Source: Chelydra serpentina (lineage: Eukaryota; Chordata; Testudines; Chelydridae). From it: a DNA stretch of 64,000 nucleotides. Under the pieces are notes generated by a model. It did not search any database and was not told the DNA's origin. It saw only the letters and a program-made list of their open reading frames with translations. The stretch spans positions 38,489,501 to 38,553,500 of the forward strand of contig JBAIAC010000023.1 in the NCBI GenBank assembly GCA_037349315.1, written 5' to 3'. A program made the translations under genes and the position numbers. Positions 21,871 through 32,011 of this stretch are shown in pieces (position 1 is the first letter of the stretch; every line of letters begins with the position of its first letter).

Positions 21871-24802
21871 GTCCTGTTGGTTCTGTGTAAATAATGAAAT
21901 TTTAGACTGGTTTGGTGATTTAAACAATTTTTCAAACTCTTTATTCACTGTTCTAGCTAGTCTTTTGTAAATCACTTTGACAGATTTGATAGTCTATCAT
22001 GAAATTTATATGAGTAAAGTGTAAATAGTTTGTTTTCCAATAACATGAAGTCTTCAGCAAAGAAGTGGCTGTGGTATCAATGATGAACTCTCCTTCAAGG
22101 TCACGAAATGGAATAAGAGAGTCTAGTTTTCAATACTTAAAAGTGAAAATATGTCAGGAAGACTAAAACTTTTGTTTTAGTAGAATTAGTAGTAATCTTT
22201 TTAAATTACAGGTCACTAACACATCACCTCTTGGGATTTCTTTTTTACTGCTAGACCAAAACAAGAAAAATAAAAGGGCACTCTTCTAGAATCTGTCCAG
22301 GGTCAACTGGCCATTGTCCCTTTACCACCATCATTACTCAGCTTGCAGTGTGTTTGATACTAATGGGCAACTGCTGCTTCTGTGGGACTAGGATTTAGCA
22401 TCACAAAGTAGTTGTTGTTTTTTCTTACAGGTGGCTGTACAGATTAGGCATTTCTTACATTTAATCACCTATTGTCCTCAGTGAGATTCTTGCCTTGTGT
22501 ACCTTATTGTTGAATGCCAAATAACAGGAGAACTAAGTCCTATCCTAGAAGTTAGATTTTTTTTTTTCCTACAGCAAAAAACTTCAGCAAAGATGACTGT
22601 TTGACTTAGAAAATTTGTAATGGAAATATACATCTCTTCTCTAGGTCACTGATTCAAATTCACCCCATCTCAGTGACCTTGTTTCCATCCAGTGGCCTAT
22701 GTGAAATAAGTTGGTAGTCTCCTTCTAGGATGATGATGTTAAAGTTCTTGAATGTTCCCATAGTCTTACAGATGCCTTACTGTAAGGATGTGAACTCTAC
22801 CCCAGCTTCCTAAGCAAAGGATATATATTTTCTGGTGAATAGACAATGGCCAAAAGTGTGTTTTGTGTGGCTAAAGCCAAAGAGAACATAAAACAATTGC
22901 TAAATTCTGTTTAGAGAGAGCAGAATTTAAATAGGGTGCAGGCTGAAAAGTTAGTGGTGATAATACAGCTAGCTAGCGTACCTATCCACTTATGAGATGT
23001 TTGACAGAGGCATTAAAATAGTTGAACCTCTGAGCAAAATATCTTTACTAATTGAGCTATGTATTGTCTCCTCTGGTGTAACATAGTAAAGGCCATATAA
23101 CTTTCTGCTTGTGCATTCATAGATACCTTGCTTTTGTGGAATTTTATTGAATGGAAAAAGTTTTTCAATATAGCTTTTCTCCTCTGGATCAATCCATTCC
23201 TGAGCAGTTATTGATTCCGGTAAAAAATCCTTTTTACATCCAAGTGCCTAAGTACAGACTTTCACAGCACCAAACGGAACATAACTATAACATATGGTTA
23301 ACTTCTAGAGCAGAGTATGTAAATGTGTGTTTGAGGTTTAATAGCCTTATATCATGACACACTGTACTTCAACTTGATCTTTTAGTTCTACTTTTTTCCC
23401 CCTTTTTTCACGCTGTGCATGTCGTCAGATATTGAAACCTAACAGGCAAATGGTAAGATTTACATTAGAAAAAGAGAAGGCGATACAAAATATTGTATCT
23501 GGTATTTCACAGAATTAAAGGATGCAGCATCTATTCTCTGTAAATATTTTCAAAAATAAAAATGGTGGCAAGAATTTGTTCATTTTTTGCATTGCAGCTG
23601 TACAACCATCCGGGGTAGTGTAAATTAAGACACTTTCTTTCATGGGCCACTCACAATAGCAATCGTTTAATCTCATGGTTAACAAGCTGAAAATGTATTT
23701 TTCTCCCTCATATAGCAAGGCACTGGCTGTAGGGGGGTACACTTGAGGGGGTTTTTTGGTTTGTTTTTTTAAATCAGTTCTCTATGACAAGGGCTGCAAC
23801 CATGTTAATCCTAGCTTTCTAGTTGGTGAACTAAACTATCAAATTCCAAAGTGATGAATTTGGTTGCATATCTGCAGGTAGTGTCTTCCTGCAGTATCCA
23901 TGCTTCCCTACTTCTAATAAATGGTAAAAAAAGTGAAATTTACAAGAATTCTGCTCTCTGTCTTAAAGTATGTAGAGTGCCAGTCACCATAACGTCTAGG
24001 TGCTGCAGTCTCTTCAGTTTCAGTACCTGCTTGTTCATGAAAATAGTATAGGCAGGGAAAATAGAAGGGTGATATGTGTTTGTGAAGCATGCGCATACAC
24101 AGTTGAAACAAACACAACATCTTTGCCTTTTGTTAGAGCTGGGAATTTGACATTGGATAATTTGTTCCAAGGTCTGATAATTTAGTATATTGGGACGGGA
24201 TGATGAAAGTGGTAGATACTTTAGAAGTATTTTAGGGTTGGGATTAAATTTTCATTTTATCAGCCTTGGGAAAAAAAGTGTCTCTCTTTCCTTAATGTTC
24301 TCTTTGAAGAACATAACAGCACCATTATTTTTGAATTATGAAGATTGTGTTTTGGAAAAACTAAACCCTCCAATGATGCTGCATTTTAAAAGTAACCTTT
24401 AATGTTAAACTTCGTAATTGAGGAGTTACTGCTTTTACACTAAAGTGGAATACCTTCCCATTGATAGTCATGGCTAGCTGGATATTCACACATAATCGGT
24501 TGATTAGTAACTTAATTTTCCTACCATCTCATTTTATGGTTTGGTTTTGTCATCTTCTGCTGTAGATTTGTGGTGGTGATGAAAAAGATTCCTTGCTCGT
24601 GGGGTGTAAATTTTGTGACTCTTAATAGGAATTATATTTTTTCTTTGCTTGTGGTTTATGCTGTACCTTTCTTGCTCTACTAATTATACTTGGTGAACAA
24701 TCACAGGTTTCATTAGTGTAGCTGGTTTCAAATAGCTATAATTTATTACAACTGCTATTAATTGATTTTGTGCAATGACTTCTGTTTTTGTATTTTATTT
24801 AG

Positions 24803-24868
24803 ATGTTTGGAAACTGGACTTTCGGTACTTTGGTCTTTACTGTTATGGTTATAACTGTTACAGTGAAG
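24803..24868 (+). CDS. ATP11B: ATP11B exon: TM8, 22 codons
   Basis: Acceptor TTATTTAG, donor AAG|GTACAG. Phase 0 on both sides; MFGNWTFGTLVFTVMVITVT plus VK. It joins NGQ of the previous exon to give GNGQMFGNWTFGTLVFT, and forms the first part of transmembrane segment 8. Confidence 0.96.
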
Positions 24869-25192
24869 GTACAGTAGTATAATATTTACCCTCCATTTTG
24901 GGAAATGTAGGCAAATACAGAATAATTTGTCAGTTTAAAGTTGGTTTCATAGTTATACAAGAGTGGTAAATAATTTCTGTCTCAAGGAAACAGGAGGTAA
25001 AAAGGGCATTAAGGTTAGTTTCAGTGATGTCTTATTTAGAAAGATTCATTTCATAGCTTCATGTGTCTTGAAAGATGTTTACTGATTAAGTATGAAAGTA
25101 AATCCAAATAATTTAAAAGCAATGTTGTCTTTTCATATTAATGAAGTAAAACAACATAGATTAATTTTCTAAACATGTTCTTTGTTTTTTAG
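24869..25192. other. Short ATP11B intron
   Basis: A 324-bp AT-rich intron ending in TTGTTTTTTAG. No other feature. Confidence 0.85.
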
Positions 25193-25296
25193 ATGGCTTT
25201 AGAGACTCATTTCTGGACTTGGATAAATCATTTTGTTACCTGGGGCTCCATTGTATTTTATTTTCTATTTTCCTTGTTTTATGGGGGAATTATCTG
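25193..25296 (+). CDS. ATP11B: ATP11B exon: TM8-TM9
   Basis: Acceptor GTTTTTTAG, donor ATCTG|GTGAGT. It reads [20 protein letters not shown] and then [15 protein letters not shown], ending two bases into a Trp codon. The stretch after WGS is transmembrane segment 9. The phase matches the next exon at 26577 (G|CC gives W-P). Confidence 0.96.
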
Positions 25297-25307
25297 GTGA
25301 GTGATTT

Positions 25308-25312
<5 letters not shown>

Positions 25313-25347
<35 letters not shown>

Positions 25348-25362
25348 GTGTATATGTGTATA
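25313..25362. repeat. (GT)n/(TA) microsatellite near splice donor
   Basis: Uninterrupted GT dinucleotides run for about 26 bases, then pass into TATATATGTGTGTATATG and an A run. Confidence 0.95.
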
Positions 25363-25750
25363 TTAAAAAAAAAAGCATAGGAAGATAAAATAGAACATTG
25401 CTTTTACTGTTTGATAGATCCTGCACTATAGCTATTAATTTCTTCATATCTTTAGAACAGGAAAGGAAATGCCAATCCCAGCAATGGTTTTTTTCCCTTT
25501 TCTTCAAACCTAGAGCCTGTTACTCCTAACATATAGTGTGTAACTTTGCAGCCTTGCATGCATTTATCCCTCACCTGAAGCAGACACATGTTTATGCATT
25601 TTAGAACTCTGAAATTCATTGCATTTTTTTTAAGTTTACTAGTTTTCTGGTTAAATGAAACTACAGTCATTTTGTGTAACAACCCATATTCTTCCATTAG
25701 AATAGTTGTTTTCTAAATCTCAGCATCCTCATACTGTTTCTGGAAACTCT

Positions 25751-25869
25751 TTTTTTGCCTGCTACAGTACTCTCAAAGGCTATCTACCTCTTTCTGAAGC
25801 CGCCTTTGAGAGTACTGTAGCAGGCAAAAAAGGGCATTCTCTCAAAGGCCATCTACCTCTTTCTGAAAA
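25751..25869. repeat. Perfect 30-bp inverted repeat plus direct repeat
   Basis: The left arm 25751-25780 (TTTTTTGCCTGCTACAGTAC, TCTCAAAGGC) is exactly the reverse complement of 25802-25831; the loop is 21 bases. The part CTCTCAAAGGCTATCTACCT (from 25770) is repeated in direct orientation from 25839 (CTCTCAAAGGCCATCTACCT), including CTCTTTCTGAA. Confidence 0.95.
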
Positions 25870-26576
25870 GGCTTCTGGCACCTATTTCCATACATATGAA
25901 TGGTGAAAAATTTGGACCGTTTTCTTTGTAAATGCAAATTTTCACTTCACCATGCTGCACAATGCAAGGGCTCAGTGTATCAAATATGGAAGATGAACTG
26001 ATTAGATATTTGCCAATTAGTTCTTCATAGAATGTAAGGCTTTATAATTTCTACATAATGTTGGTTTAACAATCAGAATACTTTAAAGACTACTCTTGTT
26101 AATCTTGTCCCTTTTAAAAATCCTGCACTGTTCTCATTTCTGGTTCTACAGGGATGTACAAATTGCATATAGCTGTATCAGTATGGAACCTTACACAGCT
26201 GTAGGAAATCCATGACATATGGGGAGGCGATGTTTCTTTGGTGCCAACTTCATGTGTTCTGTTGAGGGGCAGCTTTAAGGTGTTCCAGGAGCTCCAAAGA
26301 AGCCCTTCCTCTTATAGAGGCTGCAGCAGGGATGAATTAAAACAGCACATCTCCAAACTTCCCTAGCCACACTCTTCTCCAGCCCACACCATTCACTTTT
26401 TAGCTGCCCTGTGCCACTTTCAGCTACTAGACTCCCCTCAATGGACCGGTTCTGGGGTCCTATACTTTGACTTATTCTGGTGGACAGCATAAAACAGGGA
26501 TGAATTTAGCAAATTAGTTTTGTTTAATTTGTACTTCTAATATTTTACTCTAATTATCCTTTCTCTAATTTTTCAG

Positions 26577-26742
26577 GCCATTTTTGCATACGCAGGACAT
26601 GTACTTTGTATTTGTTCAGTTGCTGTCAAGTGGTTCTGCTTGGTTTGCCATAATCATCATAGTTGTCACTTGTTTGTTTTTTGATGTCATGAAGAAAGTG
26701 CTGTGCAGACATCTACAACCAACAAGTACTGAAAAAGCTCAG
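26577..26742 (+). CDS. ATP11B: ATP11B exon: TM10 and start of C-tail
   Basis: Acceptor TTTTTCAG, donor CAG|GTAACG. It reads PFLHTQDMYFVFVQLLSSGS, AWFAIIIIVVTCLFFDVMKK, then VLCRHLQPTSTEKAQ. AWFAIIIIVVTCLFF is transmembrane segment 10; RHLQPTSTEKAQ begins the cytosolic C-terminus. The exon ends in phase 0, and every candidate tail exon downstream (31922, 34961, 41922) can be read in that phase. A gene-wide splice choice therefore probably begins at this donor. Confidence 0.96.
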
Positions 26743-26924
26743 GTAACGTTATGTTTTTATATAGAACATGGTCAATAATTAAAAGAAGAGCTTTATTAAA
26801 TTCAGTCCTGTAACTGGATAACTAAATAATCCTTTTCTGAATAAATGTCAAAATATCCCTTCCTGTGCAAGAATTTAAATTGCTGTGATGCTTCAGTGTG
26901 TAAAATAGTGCTTTCATTTGAAAG
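26743..26924. other. ATP11B intron start
   Basis: Unique AT-rich sequence between the donor and a LINE. Confidence 0.6.
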
Positions 26925-28112
26925 CTGTCATGAGCTAAGAGGGAAGGTCCTCTCAGGGACTGGTAACTGGTTAAAGATAGGAAACAAAGGGTAGGAATAA
27001 ATGGTCAGTTTTCAGAATAGAGAGAGGTAAATAGTGGTGTCCCTCAGGGGTCTGTATGGGGACCAGTCCTATACAACATATTCATAAATGATCTGGAAAA
27101 AGGTAAACAGTGAGATGGGGAAATTTGCAGATGATACAAAACTACTCAAGATAGTTAAGTCCCAGGCAGACTGCGAAGAGCTATAAAAGGATCTCTCAAA
27201 ACTAGGTGACTGGACAACAAAATGGCAGATGAAATTCAATGCTGATAAATGCAAAGTAATGTACATTGGAAAACATAATCCCAATTATACATATAAAATG
27301 ATGGGGTCTAAATTCGCTATTACCACTCAAGAAAGAGATCTTGGAGTCATTGTGGATAGTTCTCTGAAAACATCCACTCAGTGTGCAGCGGCAGTCAAAA
27401 AAGCGAGCAGAATGTTGGCAATCATTAAGAAAGGACTAGATAATCAGACAGAAAATATCTTATTGCCGCTATATAAATCCATGGTATGCCCACATCTTGA
27501 ATACTGCGTGCAGATGTGGTTGCCCCATCTCAAAAAAGATATATTGGAATTGGAAATGGTTCAGAGAAGGGCAACAAAAATGATTAATAGTATGGAACAG
27601 CTTCTGTATGAGGAGAGTTTAATAAGACTTGGACTTTTCAGCTTGGAAAAGAGATGACTAAGGGGGTATATGATTGAGGTCTATAAAATCATGACTGGTG
27701 TCAAGAAAGCAAATAAGGAAGTGTTGTTTACTCCTTCTCATAACACGAGAATTAGGGGTCACCAAATGAAATTAATAGGCAGCAGGTTTAAAACGAACAA
27801 AAGGAAGTATTTCTTCAGACAACGCACAGACAACCTGTGGAACTCTTTGCCAGGAGATGTTGTGAAGGCCAAGAGTATAATAGGGTTCAAAAAAGAACTA
27901 GATAAATTCATGGAGATAGGTCCATCCATGGCTAATAGCATGGTGTCCCTAGCTTCTGTTTGCCAGAGGGCAACAGGGAATGGATCACTTGATTGCCTGT
28001 TCCGTTCATTCCCTCTGGGGCACCTGGCATTGGCCACTGTAAGAGGACAGGATACTGGGCTGGATGGACCTTTGGTCTGACCCAGTATCGCTGTTCTCAT
28101 GTCCTTATGAAA
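26925..28112 (+). mobile_element. CR1/L3-like LINE, 5'-truncated
   Basis: Sense strand. It starts in the middle of the RT domain and ends in GGGCTGGATGGACCTTTGGT and CTGACCCAGTATCGCTGTTC. The remnant reads SGVxxGSV-like, [12 protein letters not shown], then MKFNADKCKVMYIGKHNPNY and GLFSLEKR, and parallels the CR1 ORF2 C-terminus with much divergence. Frames are broken near 27657 and before 27229. Confidence 0.88.
27229..28080 (+). pseudogene. LINE ORF2 C-terminal remnant
   Basis: Two open pieces in the same frame (27229-27657 and 27670-28080) are separated by one stop. They encode [45 protein letters not shown] and [13 protein letters not shown], matching the region after the RT core of CR1 proteins. 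The catalytic core is upstream and decayed. Dead copy. Confidence 0.85.
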
Positions 28113-28644
28113 AGGTAATTTAATTTAAACTATGTAAACCTATTAATGCTATCATCAGATCAAAGTGTAAGTAAGGATTTACTCTTGCAAAGGATGATAA
28201 CTTTTGTACTAGAAATGAATAAACTATTTCTGAATAAAGTGAGACTACAGACTTGCTGGAACACAAACTATTCAGTCTTTAGCATCTACGTTTGTAAAAG
28301 CATGCTAGGATGCATGTCTCGTCAAGAGTTGTACAACTTTAAAGCTAGTTGCGAATTTTACTCTTGTTGTTTTCTGAGACTGAACAAAGTCTCTAGAGAT
28401 ATTATTGCCTTTGAGTGGCTGTTACAATGTATTGACGTGCAGTAGTTTAAATGATTTCACTAGCATGTAGCTTGGCAAAGTAGTTTTATAGCAAATATTC
28501 ATTAATATTACTATACAGAAATATATACTTCTCTATTAAATGCTGATAAAACATTCTCCATAATGTAAATAGTGTTCCATAAAATCGTGGTTATGACTTA
28601 TGCGTTATATAGACTATTTGACTAAAGGTTATTGAGTTTAATAA
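28113..28644. other. Intron spacer between two opposed LINEs
   Basis: AT-rich sequence with no recognisable content. Confidence 0.6.
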
Positions 28645-30760
28645 AACTGTATTATAATGCTAGAAGGGACCAATGTTGTCATCTAGTCTGACTTGCTGAA
28701 TTACAGACCATAGGGCTTCCCACATTAATCCCCATTTGAATTTGAGCGTCTTTTAGAAAAACATCCTTTCTTGATTTTAAAAATTTCCACGCATGGAGAC
28801 TCCACTAACCGTTGTTAAGTTGTCACAATGGTTAATTACTGTCATTGTTAACTATTTGCACCGTATTTCTTGTCTGAATTTGTCCCGCTTCCAGCCAGTG
28901 AATCTTGTTATATCTTTGTCTGATATATTGAGGTGCCCTCTGTTATCAAATTTGTGTTCCCCATGTAAACTGATTGATCAAGTCGCCCCTTAATCTTTTC
29001 TTTGATAAACTTAATAGATTGAACTGAGCTCCTCGATTCTTTCACTGTAAGACACGTTTTCCAGTCCTTTAACCATTCTAGTGACTCTTCTTAACTCTAC
29101 AATGTATCAACATCCTTGAGTTGCGAATGCCAGAACTGGACACAGCATTCCAGCAGTAGTTGCACCAGTGCAAAATACAGAGGTAAAATAACCTCTCTAC
29201 TCCTACTTGAGATTCCCCTGTTTTTGCAGCCAAGAATCACATTAGCCAGCTCATGTTCAGCTGATTATCCACCACGACCTCCAAATCTTGTTTAGTCTCC
29301 TTGCTTCCCAGGAGAGTCCCCTATCTTGAAAGTCTGACCTAAGTTCTTTGTTCCTAGATGTATGACTTTACATTTGGCCATATTAAAAAACACATTAGTT
29401 GCTTGCTCCCAGCTCACCAAGTGATCCAGATCGCTTTGTATCAGTGACAAGTCTTTATTTACACTCCCCTAATTTTTTTTCATCTGAAAACTGTCAGTAA
29501 CAATTTTATTTTCTTCCATGTCATTGATAAAAATGTTAAATAGTGTAGGGGCAAGAACCGAACCCTGAAAAACCCTAATGGATTCACATCTACTTGTTGG
29601 TGATTCTCTACTTACAATTACGTTTTTGAGACCTATTTCTTAGCCAGTTTGTTAGTCCATTTAATCTGTTCTATGTTGATTTTGTATCAGTCTGGTTTCT
29701 TACTCAAAATGTTTAGATACCAAGTCAAATGCTTTACAGAAGAATCAAGTTCGTTTGACAAGATCTATTTTCAATAAACGTGTGTTGATTGGCATTAATT
29801 CTATCGCCTTCCTTTAATTCTTTATTAATCAAGTCCTGTATCAGCCACTCCATTATTTTGCCTAGTATCGATGTCAAAGACCTATAGTTATCCAGGCTGC
29901 CACATTGACCCTTTTAAAATATTGGCACTACATTAACTTTCTTCTAATGCTCTGAGACATAGCCAGCATTCTAAGACTTAATGAAAATCAACACTAACGG
30001 TCTAGAGAACTCTTGGATGCAAGTTATTTGGACCTGGTTTTAAAATGTCTGACTTTAGTAGCTGCTGTTTAACATCCCCCTTAGTTACTGTTGGAATGGA
30101 AAATATTTCATCATCATCATCATATGACAACATCATCTGGCTTTTTCCCAAATACAGAACAGAAATATTTATTGAATACTTCTGCTTTCTGCATTATTGG
30201 CAATTCTACCACTTCCATCTAGTAATGCACCAATTACATTGTTACAGGATTCCTTTAGTTCCCAACAGACTTTACACACACACAACCAAAAAAACAAAAC
30301 TTAATTTCCTTAACTCAGCTAGCCATAGATTTCTGCTTATGTCTTTTTTTCTCCTCTTATCAATATTCTACAGTTCCTAGCTTCTGATTTCCATTCATTG
30401 TAATAAATCTATTTTTAATCTCACTTAATCTTTCAGTAAGATGTTTGTTGCCATTGTGATCGCATTCTTATGGGCATGGCCTGTCATGTTACCTAAGAGA
30501 TAACTATGATACTATCTGACATTTTTTTCTTTAGTCTAGGTATGTGTTTTGGTTAGTGCATTTTATTTCCCTTCCTCCATTAGTACTGGGCGGTTTTGCA
30601 GCATCTGGATTAGTGCCATTGCATTCTGCAGGAGTACATCTCACTGGGAAACCCCAACTCTGGTATCAATTGCATTACACCATCAGCTAAACTTTGCAAT
30701 AAAATCCATTAACTGTTGTGTAATTTTTAATGGTGTTAACAACTTCATGACCATCTAGCT
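28645..30760 (-). mobile_element. Old CR1/L3-like LINE on minus strand
   Basis: The plus strand starts with ATGCTAGAAGGGACCAATGT and TCATCTAGTCTGACTTGCTG, a LINE 3' end in reverse. Reading the minus strand near 29970-29730 gives KGQCGSLDNYRSLTSILGKI, MEWLIQDLINKELKEGDRIN and ANQHTFIENRSCQTNLI, the RT region that in CR1 copy A reads [17 protein letters not shown] to [15 protein letters not shown]. Interrupted by many stops. The upper border is uncertain. Confidence 0.85.
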
Positions 30761-31921
30761 TCTTTTTGTGTGTGTGCATGGGTATCTTTAGAAGTGTAGT
30801 TATAGTCAGAAAAGTAAATTTGTAAAAACAGGACCTTACAATTTCATGGATCTCCTCCTGCATACATTCATATATATACTTGCCTCTTTCAACGGTTGCA
30901 AGGCTCAGATTCTGCCACTCTTTGTGAGCAGTTCTTGGCACTAGTCTGAGATCATGAAATCAATGGGAGTTACCATGAAGTAAGGAACTAAACATGAGTA
31001 AAGGGTGACCATTTTTTTTCTACTTATTTTAGTTAGCTCTACTATCATCAAAACAGTACAGTGTGGAATTCTTTTCAGTTTGTACATCACTATGTTAACT
31101 AAATTTTAGTTACAGAATTTTTTACTATTGGTCTCAAAGCAAAGAAAATAACCCAGTTTCACTTTCAGATCTCATGTTGAGTTGGTAGGGATGACAACTA
31201 GAAAAAGTGTTTTTAAAACTAAGCAAATTTTGAGAGAATAAGTGGAACTCCACATTTCCTTTGTAAACTCACTTTTCGCAGTACAACTGCATCTTACATG
31301 TGGTTGAATTAATTCCTGTGTACTTGCATCTTTTAAAAACAGCTTAGCTCCCAATAACTGAGACTTTATGTGAAACTGCAAAGTAAAACTAGTTTTAGGT
31401 CAGGACAAGGAAATACTTTTTGCCATGTTCCAAGATTTTCTGCCTGATACTGCAATGAAATCATAATTTGGTGTTTGACTTCTGTCAAATGACATGAAAG
31501 TAATTGCCGTGAGCTTTTGCATTTAGAACTCTGCAGTGGGATCACATAGGAAGAAATGGCTACTGGGGGGGACAATCCCAGTCAAAATATAAATCTTTTG
31601 GTAAACAGCAGAAATTGCAATATTAATGGGGTGGCGGGAGAGTCTAAGGACAGCTGGAGAAGTATGTCCCAAGTATTTCCAGGGTTTTTTTGCCCATTAT
31701 GAAAGTTAAGGGGCACTTTTTAAACATGGCCACGGTGAAAAATAAATGATGTTGGTGCCAGGAATAATCTTGCAAATATCAGTCTTGTATGTGTTCTGCG
31801 TATGAAGTATATTCCTGTAAATAACAGAATGTCTTTTAAAATCCTGTCCTGTGTCTTTCTCTTAGAAAAATACCATTACTTACTGACTTGTATGTTCCAT
31901 CCCTTCTCTGTCCACTTATAG
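30761..31921. other. ATP11B intron before alternative exon 1
   Basis: AT-rich, with no clear repeat or exon. It ends with TCCACTTATAG, the acceptor for the segment at 31922. Confidence 0.6.
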
Positions 31922-32011
31922 ATGTACTCCAACAGAGTTGCTTTAAGTGATGAGTTCATCGCACTGCAGCCATTATCCAGGGCAAGGAATCAGCTGAGCA
32001 GAATTAGGTAG
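31922..32011 (+). CDS. ATP11B: Putative alternative ATP11B C-tail exon 1
   Basis: Seen: an acceptor (CTCTGTCCACTTATAG) followed by an open segment in the phase left by the TM10 exon: MYSNRVALSDEFIALQPLSR, ARNQLSRIR, stop at 32009-32011. A donor-like ATTAG|GTAGAG at 32007/32008 would leave phase 2, exactly the phase with which the 41922 exon enters the terminal exon at 45829. The segment can therefore act either as a terminal tail (29 residues) or as an 86-base exon mutually exclusive with 41922-42055. Family knowledge: class VI flippases have splice variants differing in the C-tail. Inference: this is one of them. RNA support is unknown. Confidence 0.55.
   Translation: MYSNRVALSDEFIALQPLSRARNQLSRIR

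Larger units (their letters stand above)
20337..24802. other. ATP11B intron, 4.5 kb
   Basis: Mostly unique AT-rich sequence. A dispersed repeat is seen at about 20865-21290 and a LINE tail at about 21765-21870. No additional exon in the ATP11B reading was found, and short open frames (for example 23151-23357) have no recognisable content. Confidence 0.65.
25297..26576. other. ATP11B intron with GT microsatellite and hairpin
   Basis: A (GT)n tract with TATA interruptions (about 25313-25362) starts some 16 bases after the donor. A 30-bp inverted repeat lies at 25751-25831. The rest is unique. Confidence 0.75.

Noticed and set aside
30060..30130. ATC/ATG trinucleotide run (TCATCATCATCATCAT)
   Set aside because: Short and inside an old LINE; no sign of an expanded microsatellite.
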